DNA of 64,000 nucleotides from contig CM052356.1 in the NCBI GenBank assembly GCA_028551475.1, positions 4,846,001 to 4,910,000 on the forward strand. Direction: 5' to 3'. Source of the stretch: Casuarina equisetifolia (lineage: Eukaryota; Streptophyta; Magnoliopsida; Fagales; Casuarinaceae). Positions within the stretch are counted from its first letter, which is position 1; each line of letters begins with the position of its first letter. The position numbers and the translations under genes are program-made. The notes below the pieces were generated by a model. That model ran no database searches, was not told the DNA's origin, and worked only from the letters and a program-made list of their open reading frames with translations. Positions 24,008 to 35,946 of the stretch are shown here, one piece after another.

Positions 24008-27000
24008 ATGCACACAATGCTCAGTCAAGCTCCCCATGCCTCAACTACTTCTCCGGCTTATCTCATCCCCCATCCTGTCCGTCTTAACTCCAAGTCTCCG
24101 CACTCCGCTTCTCTGAATAGTGAGTTTGATTGCAGTCCTAAGGTTTGGCTTATTTAATGGTATCTCATATCGATGGCGGCATTTGATTTGGGTTCTCTTT
24201 TTCCTTTTCGTTAAAATTGCGGTTGATTGAAAACTAGAAACTTACAGCAATGCACGATTCAGTCTCGTACTTGTTGTTCTCATGGTGGGTTCAGTTACAG
24301 TTCTTTGGTGTTGCTTATTCAAGTATATTCATCTGCACGCCAGCATTTATTTGGGCCATTTATCCAAATATCTTTGCTTAAAGGAAATGCTGCATTTATC
24401 CTGGTCTTTGTTATTTGTATGGCTATCTCTCATATGTGGGTACAAATTTAGCGAATTTTAGACTTTGAGAGAGTAGGTAGAATGATGTCAGTGTGGAACT
24501 CAGCTGACATCCTAAAAGAAGTGACCCATTCTCTCAGATACTAGGCAGTAAATTTAATGTACTTATCCTAACATTTTTGTGTGTATATTATTCTATTCTA
24601 GTTCCTCGAGGGAATGGATTCATGAAATCATGGCGGGGTCAGGCAACCGATCGGCAACTGTTCGTTTCAGCTGTGGAGGACCAAAGCTCAAGCTTCAAAA
24701 CACAGCAGAAAAGGTTCACTAGCACCTTAACCTTTACCAGAAAATTATCTGGGTGTCTGAATGAGAAGGAACTGAACCAATCAAAAGCAGCAATACTGCT
24801 CTTTGGTGATAACTTTGTTGAGATTGTAGAGTGTCATTCCGTAGAACAAATTTTGAAGTTCAGACCAGTATTGCCCCAAGATTTGTCAGGAATCATCGAT
24901 GTTGCAGATGGGTTTGATAACTTTTACTTATAATAGGAGACATTTTAGTAGTCTATATTGCCAACATTTTGCCCAAACCTGATGGTGCTCAGACGTACAC
25001 ACTAATTCTTAACATTTTACTCAGTAAGTGAAAATGGTGGGTAACCTTTGAGTTGTCATCCCAGTTTCAACGCTGAGTGTTCTGTGTTAACCCGAATACA
25101 AGTACCAAAACTGGCACATAAAAGCGGTGGAGATGTTCATTTTGGAGTCTAACTCTTCATCGTGAGAATTGATTCAAGTTGATCTAAATATCAGTTTCTT
25201 GTAGTTATACTGCTCCTGGCTTTAGCAATATCATCTATTTTTCTAGGCTGATTCTGTTTTTCTGATATAGATTCAACACAGATTTTCCTTGGCAACCATA
25301 AGCATCACTTCTGATAGGTTCTTTTTTCAAGTCCAGTTTTGCAGTTTGATTCATCTGGTTCCTTTCATTAGTGAGTGCAGTATGACATAGAGGTTGAGTT
25401 ATTCACACGGTATTTTTGTTTGTGCAGAAAAGTTGTGGAACACATTTGTCTGCTCAAGGCAAAGGAGAATATATCTGATGAAGGTGAGAAGGATATGCTG
25501 GACTATCTCTATACAACTCAATATCAAATGGGTGGAATTATTGCAATATCATTAGGTGAGTTTCTGCTTCAGATAGAAAGCAGGGAGACATTAGTATACC
25601 TAACATTACTTGCATGAATGAAGTCTCATTTCTTTTCAAAGCACCGGAAAATTAAATTTCCGTACTCCAAGCTTAAAGAATACCTTGTGATGATGCAAAG
25701 CACTGTTCAGTTTGTTAGCTTTTGCATTGGCTGGCCCATGTTGACATATATCTCTATAAGCATGACCTATCTATTAGAAAAACCGAGCTCAAATGAGCTC
25801 AAAACCAAGATCTTGCTACTTATCTAGAACACAAAGTTTAACATATAGAATGTACCTGATTAGAGGTTCATTCTTGTTGACGGATAACTCATCCTAACTA
25901 AGGATGATGACCAGATTAACTCCTTTGTTCTTTCTAGAATCATTGGCTGATGAGAAAGCTCAGCCTACTAAAGATTGTGGAGAGAGGATTTCATGTAATG
26001 TTATTCTCATACTCATTGTTCTCAACCGTAGGTTCATTATATAAAAAATGGAGTTACTGTGCACGAGTCATTATCCATAGTATTGTACACAATATTAATA
26101 AAAAGATGTGTTATTATGCATGATATAGTAATAAGTTCAAATATATAACACCTCTTAATCTACCAACATGATCTTCACCACATGTAGACTCATAGTGCAC
26201 ATAATGAGAGGCAAAGGAGAGATCTTAGTCGTTTACAAAATGTGCTGTCAATATAATCCAACTCATCATTGTTCTATATAGCAAATACAAGCCCACACTA
26301 GTCAGTGCCATATTCAACAATAATAGATTCAACATGTCTCATACATATAGACCATAAAACAACTAATAAAACAATTAAAGATAAACAATCACATTGATAT
26401 AAGCCAATATAAGTGAGGACTATTGAAAATAGTCTAACACTATCAACTCATTTACAATAGTGCACATACACACGCCCCTTAACACACATGCACATAGGTT
26501 TATTGACGCATCTTGTATGTAATAGATGTTCTAACTACTCCTGCAGGACGTATCTCAGAAGAAAATCTCGAAACCTACACTCATGCCGTCTACATGCGTT
26601 TCCAAAAGAAAGAAGACCTTGCCAAGTTCTATGAGAACCCTTTCTACTTGAGAGTTCTCAAAGAGCACGTTATGCCTTACTGTCATGTATGGTCTGACAT
26701 GTAAACACTGAAACTCTGTTCATACTTCATTTTCATCCAGCTTTCTCTGAATCAACCTTAACTCAGATTATTCATATTCGTACAATTTATTAGACTGATA
26801 ACTGATATTTCTGTCTATTAACAGGGATTATTCAATGTAGATTTTGAAGCTGAAGTAGAGGATGATATCCTTCCTATCTTTCGAAAAGGAGAGGTAGGGT
26901 GTGCCATACTTTGAAATTTCCCTTTAGAGAGGAAACAGCAATGTGATGAATTTTGATTTCGTGTAGTTTTTTGTCTCTAGCTCACTGCTGTCTGCTACGA

Positions 27001-28413
27001 AAGGCATCAAAATGACAACGAATAAATATATGTCTTCGTTATTGATATCCATACTTTCAATCTTTTACCAATTTGGAACCAAATAAAATCTTCTGTTCCA
27101 TTATTTGTTCAGATGTTGTAATATCGTGTCTGTTCCTCGTTACCAGTATTGAACTATAACACCTAAAGACTTTCATGTTACTTTAATGACAGGAATTCAA
27201 TTATGGTCTAGAGTTCGTGCTTTTGATTTCATTTTCTGAAAATGCAATTGGTGGATATGTCGACAATGCACTGGCTTCTTTTGCAAGGCTGACAATTGGG
27301 TGTCCATCCTTAATTGTCCAATCTACTCAAGGTGTTTCATTTGAAACTCACAAATTGTTATTCTGCTTGGTGGTCTTCCCTCAGCAGGCTACAGTGAACC
27401 ATAATAGATAATATATATTTTACAGCAACTACATCAACCCTTGCAACTGTTTGGGGTTTTTTTGCTTCTAATTTCGTAGGAGGAAAAACTTTATCTATCC
27501 AGTGTTCCAATCATATGTTGTTTCCCATTTTTATTTGAATGTCAGGTCTCAATTTAAATCCCAGCAGTAAGGAATATACACATGGCATTGTGATACGATT
27601 TCGGTCATGTGAGCTCTCTTTCACATTGCTTATCTGGTTATATGTCACCTCCATGAGTTGACCATTTTGTACAATGGGCTATTTTGCAGTTGAGGCATTT
27701 GAGATATTTATGGGAAGTTCAGAATACCAAGACGTGAGGCTCCTAATCTAGTGGTTGTAGACACATTTGTATAGTTGTTATTTCAGTTTTTGGTTGCGTG
27801 CACATTTGTATTATTTGATTTGTTGGTCAGTTTTCCTGGTATGAAATGGCAATAATTCTTTATTTATTTATCTATTTATTTTCAGTTTCTTACATGAGCC
27901 ATCCACGAAAGCTTAGTTCTTCCAAAAAAACTTCTAGATAAATAATGTTACTTTTCCACCTAATCAAATATGGCCAAGTGTTCTTTAGAGTGTCCATATT
28001 ATTAAGTAATATAACTCTGAATTCTTTTGGCCTAGTAAAGTTGTTTTATGGCGACTTTCTATTTATGGTAGTTATCTAATGTAAGGTTCCACTGCAAATT
28101 CTATAATTTATTTCCTGGAGAATCTGGAAGTTTTTCATATGGATGACAGTGAATCGCTTGTTAAAAGCTTTAAAACTGAAAAGAAAAGGAAATGAAAAAT
28201 ATCTGTCTTATAAAATTTTTAAGTTAGATGCCTTTCTCCAATTTCATTTGACCCTAATGCATATTTTTATGTTGCAAAGAGATTAAGCATCATGAATCTA
28301 AATTACCTCTGAATTCTGAAAACCAGATGTGGAGGTCGAAGTTCAGTCCAATCATCCGGAAGACACTTACTATTCATTTTTCTGTGGATCCAGTGGGCAC
28401 TGAGATCATGTAG
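24008..28413 (+). CDS. Stress-responsive A/B barrel (Dabb) domain protein, two domains
   Basis: Dabb domains are small dimeric alpha/beta barrels found in plant stress-induced proteins; the biochemical role is mostly unknown. Nine exons join in frame: 24008-24119, 24602-24713, 25428-25555, 26547-26686, 26825-26893, 27193-27331, 27546-27608, 27690-27733, 28327-28413. They give 894 nt and 297 aa. Residues 1-75 are low-complexity and rich in Ser/Pro/His, possibly a transit peptide. Domain 1 starts at RKVVEHICLLKAKENIS (about 75) and includes YTHAVYMRFQKKEDLAKFY. Domain 2 runs from about 188 (FNYGLEFVLLISFSENA) and includes YTHGIVIRFRSFEAFEIFM, ending VDPVGTEIM. The exon 2 donor (AAAAG|GTTCAC) is weak but is the only one that keeps the frame. 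Exons 1 and 2 are less certain than exons 3-9. Confidence 0.88.
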
Positions 28414-30175
28414 CAAGGTCCCTTAAGGTTTGTAATCCCTGTAAATTTTCGTTTAAGGCCTATTTGAAAGAATACCATCGTCACATATTTTACACCAAAA
28501 ATCATGCAGGTTTTGGAAATGGATCGGTTCTCAATTTGCTAAGCACTCTCAGTAGATATCTACTGGTCATTCTTCCTTTTTCTTTTTCTCCTTCCCTCTT
28601 TGGTGGGAGGGCGGTGAAACATTTTACTGCTTTAGAACGAATAGAAGCTTAATCCATAGTTCTTATTTTCTTGTTTCCTTTACAAATTTCATAGACTGTT
28701 GGTTACATGAATTACCTCTATGAGTACAGAGTAGTTACAAATATACCAAAGATAAACCAAAGTAAAGATTGAACTATGAAAATTTAAATCTTGTAGTTGT
28801 TGAAGTCAACTTCCTTCAATGATAAATCTGCTCAAAGTGACGCGGTTGTCTCTGTGGACTTGTCTGAAGCTGTTCTACAACATCAGAATTAGCCGTCTTT
28901 ATCTTAGCCGGGGAGGGGAGAAGACTGGTCGGGTTTACGAAGTTACTCCATGCTGCTTTCTTGATTTTTTTTTTGCTTCCTCTTTCCCATGTATTACTGT
29001 AGATACATTTCACCAACTGTATTTCCTCTATTGTTCTGGTGCAAGTGTATGTGCCCATCTCTTCTTGCATTCTCTTCGACAAGAAGTGATATACTCTTGT
29101 TAATGATGCTTCCAGGTTGTCTCCATGTATTAACTGAATTGACACGCCCGATATGTAATGCTTGGACAGAGACATGACCTTTCCATTTAAATGTTCTCCA
29201 TATTATTGGTCTCAGGCCCAACTGCCTAGTTCTTGATCTGTCCCACGGACCCCTGCTAGGGAAACAATATGTTGGATGATACTTTTAACCTAACCAGATC
29301 CATTGTTGGATAACGATGATTAGTGTCCGCAGAGGAAGATTCCCCCTGTTTACCTTTAATAGTTTTTATTATAATTTTCAGTTTAACTCATGTCTGGGAA
29401 TGGATATTTTCTGGATAGTGGCCCCATTGATTGATCATTCTGATCTGTCCTCTGGCTGCTTGCTTGCTTGATTTTGTCTTCTACGTTAAAATCCATATAA
29501 ATAGGCGTAGTAACTTTTGTTTATGCACTCTCCTCTTTGGTTTTGGCCAAAGAGGTTACATCTTGGAACTTGTTAAGAATTTTATCGATTGACCATGCAC
29601 AGGTCATTTTTTAACAACATCTCTTTTAAACATATTGAACTTCACAAGAGCCAAAAGCGATTGAAAATTTAATGATGTTCTTGAATTTGACTTCTTCCAT
29701 TACTTTTACAGTCTTTGAAGACCTCCACACATTTTAAGTCGTTTGCCGAATCCATTCATGCCACCTATAGGTCTGCAATCGATTGTCTTTTAGCATGAAA
29801 TTAGTATTTAAATCACTTCTGACTTTTCATGATTTGACCTCTTTGTTCCTATTATTTGTTCATCACGCAATTCTATCTCCTATCTCATCAATCAAGCTAT
29901 TGCCCAGATCAGGTGGAATCTCTTCTGGGAAATGCAAAACTCCATCAAGTTTCATGATTGCGGTAAATGCATTGTGCAAGTTTGCATGCTTGCTTTATGT
30001 ATTATCTCTGCTATTCAATCAAGTACAATAACATCTTCTTCAGACACTACAATCATTCACATTCTTTCTCAAACCTATCTATTATACATCTCTGTAAAGG
30101 AAAAGAAAATAAGTAATACTACAAACTGCAAAAATTTTATCTTCACCTAGTACAGAAGATTTTCAACAAGGCTGA
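28414..30175. other. Intergenic DNA between Dabb and CLE genes
   Basis: Holds the 3' ends of two convergent genes. Open frames near 28816-29221 overlap on both strands and match nothing I recognise. No repeat or RNA gene was seen. Confidence 0.4.
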
Positions 30176-30433
30176 TCAGTTATGAAGTGGGTTTGGTCCC
30201 CCTGGAACTGCTCTGAGAGAAACTCCATAAGCTGGCTCCATGTTATCCTTTCTGTATTCCTCTTGAGCTTTTGCAGAGATATGCCATGAAAACTGGGGAA
30301 ATGAGTTGAACTTATCTGTTTGCTTGGTGTTCTGACTCATACTTCTGTATAAGTTGCGGCAAGTTGATTGCTGGCTGATTGTGAGTATGATCACAAAGAC
30401 CACGAGTGAAAGCCTGAGATGTTGAATTCCCAT
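30176..30433 (-). CDS. CLE (CLAVATA3/ESR-related) peptide precursor
   Basis: Single-exon precursor of 85 aa. Residues 1-25 are a secretion signal (MGIQHLRLSLVVFVIILTIS...). A variable polar stretch follows, and the last 12 residues are RAVPGGPNPLHN, which fits the CLE dodecapeptide pattern R-x-V-P-x-G-P-N/D-P-L-H-N found in peptides such as CLE9/10, CLE13 and CLE21. The family is secreted, trimmed to a 12-13-residue peptide with hydroxylated prolines, and sensed by LRR receptor kinases that control meristem, vascular or stomatal fate. The motif ends exactly at the stop codon, as expected. Gly at position 5 of the motif (PGG) recalls the CLE1-7 group, while the NPLHN end recalls the CLE9/13 group, so the subgroup is open. 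It is isolated, with no gene for 5.5 kb to the right. Confidence 0.93.
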   Translation of the reverse strand: MGIQHLRLSLVVFVIILTISQQSTCRNLYRSMSQNTKQTDKFNSFPQFSWHISAKAQEEYRKDNMEPAYGVSLRAVPGGPNPLHN

Positions 30434-33400
30434 GAATCTACTGATCTTGGAGAGCGAACCTTATTGATATGAAAGGCAGAGGAAGCACGTTATGATTTAG
30501 TATTTCCTCAAATGAAGGCAGGCTGCACCCTATTAATATAGGATCAGGAAACTTGTGGTGAAGATGAGCCAAAACTAACAATTCATTCCCTTGAAATGGC
30601 TGAAATGCCCATCTCTTCTCACCAAATTTGCAGTCAAACCATTTTCCATCCAGCCTAATTTTCAGCCGCTTTGAATATCAATTACTTGTGATGCAAGTCC
30701 ATTATGCAAGAACCATACACCCTGGATGATTCAGAAAGGTCAAAATCATGACCATATGGATACAAATAAGTAACTGATGCAAAATTTTCTGACTTCCATA
30801 TGACAGGTCTACCTTTGATATAATATGAGAGGTTGAAGGCTATGGGAGTCCTTTTGTATGCAGAAGAGTGCCAATTTGAAAAACCGTTTGCCAAGGGTGA
30901 GCCGTTGACTATACATTAATTGGATCTCTAATTGCGCATATGGGTTTGATTATTAACTTCTAATACAATTATTGATGAAGACTTTTGGTGCTTCATGGGA
31001 ACTTGTTGGGAGATCACATCGACATGTGGCACCACGTTCCTTCTCATGGATTCGCTTATTCACTCGTTCTTGATTCTAACCCTTCACATCTATGTATTAA
31101 CTACGCCTGATTTTTCAGTCTAGATCTTTAAGGGTTGTTAAATGTAAACGCGACCCATTTCCGCCGCATGTTTGCCGGCGGCGGAAGTGCAGAAGTCTAT
31201 GCTGTTTTCATATTCTTCTCCTTGTTTTCACCAAAACGAAATTCTGACTGCGGAATGCAGATGATAAGATCACGAAGAGAGATGATGATTTGGTGAAGAC
31301 TGAAAGGTTGAAAGTTGGAGTTGCTTTTGAAGTTGTTTAATGGGATTTAGATCGAAAACGACGTGACTGTGAACACGAATTCCTGGAGAAACGTGTTGGG
31401 GTAGGAAAACCTTGCCAAACAGCATTATTTTCTAGGATATCTGGTCTGCGCCGACCCATGAAAATTGAACCTTGTCAACATTCCGAATTAAACTCCCATC
31501 AGTAATGGAAAATTGGACCGACCCAGCATGTTCTGGTCGCAGAAAAGAGAAGGTGAAAGAGCCGTACTCATCCCTGTCACATAAACCTGAACTAGTTTAA
31601 TGGCTGGTCTTCGTCGTAAAAAGGACTCGACTTTACAAAAGTCGTGGCACTGGAAATGATCACCAAACCAGTGGAAAATAACATAGACTTTCAATGGAGA
31701 AGTTGGTGGGCAGCGAAAGGCATATCCTAGGCTAGCTTCATGAAAGCCACATAGTTTTTCTTGCAAGTTGTAGCATTCTTTAATGCCAAATCAGACCCTA
31801 CTGGAGTCTGAATTTGATTGCATACTAAATTGGATGGCCCCAGAGGAGATTTGATTATGATAGGGGTGGAATATACTAGCGTGCTCTTCTAGGATTAGGT
31901 GAATTGGCTCTGTGGGGATCTGAGGAACCATGATGTCCTGTCATATTTTTATGTGGAAGACACAATTATATCGAGCCACAGTTTCATCTACATCCTAAGA
32001 AACATTAGTTCCACTAAGAGTCCCATAATTTTACACAAGCTTTTGGCTTGAAAAAGTGCTAGTTTCAGACCAAGATTGATGTTGTCTTCGATCCCACTAA
32101 ACAATGTCGATTGGCATATGCTTTCAACAGTTAGGTGAACTGGTCTTTGGAATGTAAGAAACCATGACAGCTCTTTCTATTGTGTGCAAGATGAATAATG
32201 TGGACTTACCTTTTCTTCTAGTTGAAGTTCCGAAATTTGCTCAAGATTGAGCTGTAAAAATTTCACCCATCATTGTTTATCCCAGTTAGAACTTTGCCAA
32301 TATTTTGATATGTATAGTTTTTATATGTTCAATGTCTTTCTCTTTTAATGAGATAAATTTATTTTAGTATGTTATCAAGACTTAGTATAAGATTAGCATC
32401 TCACTGCATCATAAATGTCATCATTAATATCTTAGTCTGACGTTTTCATTATATTTCCTGTAATCCTTTTTCTTCATTGACTACAAGAAATAAATTGGCA
32501 ATAACCAGCAGCCATCCAACCTGATTTTTTTCTTGAGGAAGGCATTATTGGTACGGTGTTATTATTGTCCGAATGAATCCAAAGTCATGCTTAGTCTTTT
32601 CTTTGATTATCATAGGGATACCGAAAATCTTAGAGGGGACCAATTTTATAAAGCACTAAAGGACTTAAAATAAATAATAGAAGACTTTTGTGGAGCCTGA
32701 TAGTCAAGATTTTGATCGTCTTTAAATTCTAACCGGGGATCTTTCTTGGACGTCAAAAGCTTGCAGAACAAGCAACTGCATGACGACTAGATATAGCAAT
32801 CTGCTACATGGTTTTAACTGTTGCCATCGTAATCGGAGGAGCTAAGATAATATGCCACCATGACTAACCTGTTTATTTTGGAGGAATACGTGGATCTCAT
32901 TATAGATTTCTAAGTTGTCTGGTTATCATTAGGTGTGAGCAGCAAATATTGACAAGCAACCATCCTGGAGAACTCGAAAATGGCAGAAAAGTTCTCTGAA
33001 CATTTCACATCAAAAGGTTTGATAGAAGGTTAAAGAAATCTTTGAAAGTTATGGGAGAATGGATTGTGGTATACGCAAGATGGGAGAAGAAGAAGGAGAC
33101 GTAGATGTGAACCAGAAAAGCAGAAACCATCCATGAAAAAAGAAAGTGGAAAACAGTGATGCAATGGAACAGGGTTTTGGGGACGACCTACGTTTAAAAA
33201 TAGCAATTTTTTCGACGGAGTTCCTTCCTTTTCCTGCATTTGCTTCCAGATTTGCGCAACAGAAGGCCATTGAAGGCGATTGAAGTGACAGAATCGACAT
33301 CATTTTTCTCCTTTTGGACGTTGGCGTCCCAACAGCATTCATCAACTTCATGTTATGGTGTCCGAGAATCCACAATGCACTTAGTCGCTGCATGTCATTA

Positions 33401-35946
33401 TGATGAACTGCGATATCATCCAAAGGGTGAGGGGAAGAGGAGAAAGATAAACACAATATTTCGATGCGCATATTTTTTTTTATTAGATATCAAGAAAGCC
33501 TTTACTTTCTTATGAATGAGTCTATCATTTCATTTTAAAAATACTTTTTAAAAGGACTTAAAGAACGTTAAATATCATTTATATTGTTTTTAACATATTC
33601 TCTTACCGTTAATATGAGATGCTTTTCATATTATTTTAATATTGCAATGCACGTATTTAATTAAAGAACTACTTTTAATATATTCTCTTATAGTTAATGT
33701 AAAACACTTTTTATAATATTCTAATATTACAACATATTTATCCAACTCATTAATACAATGTTTCGTACCCCAAACCTCATAATTAGTTTTGAGATCTCTA
33801 TTCGCTAAACAACAAACAGTTTCACATTATTACCAATGTTATAATAAGTTAAGCTCTCTCAAGTGCATGCATCATAGCTTTTTGCAAGACTATGATTATC
33901 AGATTTAAAGGATAGAGTGTTTGCGTAAGGACCCAAAGTCTTCCCGTACATAGGTTCATAGTCATATTCTGAACCTCAACCGAAAGAAAAAGGAAAAAAG
34001 AGGCCCAATTGACTAAAAAAACACAAGTCAGGACAATAATCTGCAGCCCTCAACCTCAAGAAAATGTTAAACAAAATGCATGACGTTGTGTTGTAGAGCA
34101 CAAGCATGCATAGAGTTTGGACGTTTGAAAGAAGACAACTTTCACCAAACCAACTCGATTTCTCAACTTAAAGCATAATGGTCGGTGTGGAAGGCAGTAA
34201 TAATTGTAGAAAAATGCATAGATTATAGAAGTAATAAGATGTAAGCTAAAGGACACCTAAGGTTCGACCTGGGGTCTTCCCTATAGGTGCTTCTCGTTAC
34301 CGCATGCAGGACATCTATAATGTGGACAAAAGCGGGAGGCACTCGCATAAAAGTAGCACCATGTGAATAGAAGAAAGGATCCGTGAAGTAACAGGACGGC
34401 GGAGAATGATTGCAGCTTTTCGTTGAAACTTATATCATATATTTTAAAACTTGGATCACCACCTAAGTACCTATCAGCACAGTCTAAAGTTAATTTGACC
34501 TTAAAATTTTAAAGACCTTTTAGCAAAGTGGTTATGGATTACAATAATAGAGATTGAAGTTGCGTGGAATACGAGAGTTCAATATTGAAAATTAAGATGT
34601 GTCAGGTTAAGTATAAATTAAAAAAGAATCTTCTAATCATTGAACTAGCTTTTAAGTTAAGCCTTTTAGCCTTATATTTGAAGTAAACATTTTATCTTGA
34701 GTTCAAATCTCAATATATTGCAACTTCTAATGTATATTGGCTTGAAAGTAAGGGTTAAAATATAATAATTCCAAATGAAATAATCTATTATTAGTTATAA
34801 GTATTAGGTCTTTTGGCAAAATGATAGCGAATTGTAACAACCGTCTTAAACTTTTTACCATCCTTCAAAGGTCACCAAAAGCAATTCTTAATACTTAAAC
34901 TTAGTTTGGAAATTAGGTAAACCTGAAATCTTAGGAGAGCATAATAAGGGTTTTTCCCAAATTGTGTATAGGGATGATTGGTGAGGAGTAACATCCATTT
35001 TGCTTATAAATCCATTGAGGCGCTTTCGATGTGGGATAGGCAAAGTACTTATCACAACTACTCACTTTCCCCTGGAGATAATATATCTACGTAAAGGCGG
35101 CGCCGCACTCCCAACAAGCCACCTCTAACTCCAATTTTAATTGTCACCAGTGCAATTGTATCTGCACTCCATGAGATTTTGAATATTATTGCATCAGTTG
35201 ACTTGCTTGTAGATAAATTATTCACGGTAAGATAATATTAAACTCCTAATAAAACCCACTTCTAACATCAACTTAATTGTCTATGATATCATTCTTAATG
35301 TTGGACCGACGAATCCTCCACAAAAGATGCCTTATGAGAAACAGTAGTCCATTTCCTTGTAAACTAGCATCCGAGGTGGGATGGGCACTACTACATTTGT
35401 TGGCTTTTAAATAAATAAGTTACCCACGCTCAGGTGCTGTTACACTTCCAACACTTCCGTACCATTTCACTTTTGCAAACTCAATCGTTAAATTTGAATT
35501 TGCAGATTGGTAAAGACCCTTTCGGCAGAAAAGGGATAAGAGTCAGTCGGCAAAGGGCTCCCCTGCCACTTCAGATTATAGAATCAAATTCAAGCCAACT
35601 GACTTAACATATAATGTTTTCAAAAGAATGGCTGATATGAATTGAAACGAATCACATAATACAGATGGGTTAGGGACAAAGCTGGCTCTCACGTTGGTTG
35701 CTCATCAGAGGATGCCAGATCTTTAGAACACTTTCCTATCTGTTAATTAGCAAGTCTCCTCAGAGTGTCTATAATACACTTAACATCTATTGGATGACAG
35801 GTTTGAAACCAAATGGGGCATCAAAACAAAAGAGCCCCATCATAATCTTGATTTTAAACCTTGTTCCTTACAATTATTTACACACAAAAAATCAGTTTTT
35901 TGGATTTTTTGAAGTTTTCCTTTGGCTCCCTTGAATTCCCAGACAT
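30434..35946. other. Long intergenic stretch (5.5 kb)
   Basis: No gene can be supported. The first 500 bases are the presumed CLE promoter and leader. Unrecognised open frames occur on the minus strand at 30682-30894 (70 codons), 31488-31766 (92 codons) and 33049-33471 (140 codons); none shows a family motif. About 33575-33740 is a diverged tandem pair of roughly 90 bases (TATTCTCTTA-GTTAAT...TTATAT-ATTTTAATATT). About 34480-35110 has repeat-like text ending with GATGTGGGATAGG...CACTTTCCCCTGGAG, reminiscent of a plant LTR edge. Confidence 0.4.

Noticed and set aside
30682-30894. 70-codon minus-strand frame near the CLE gene
   Set aside because: It reads like plausible protein but matches no family I know and has no flanking exons that extend it. 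It could be a decayed gene fragment.
33049-33471. 140-codon minus-strand frame
   Set aside because: No signal, domain or motif that I recognise, low-complexity Ser/Phe-rich stretches, and no supporting splice context.
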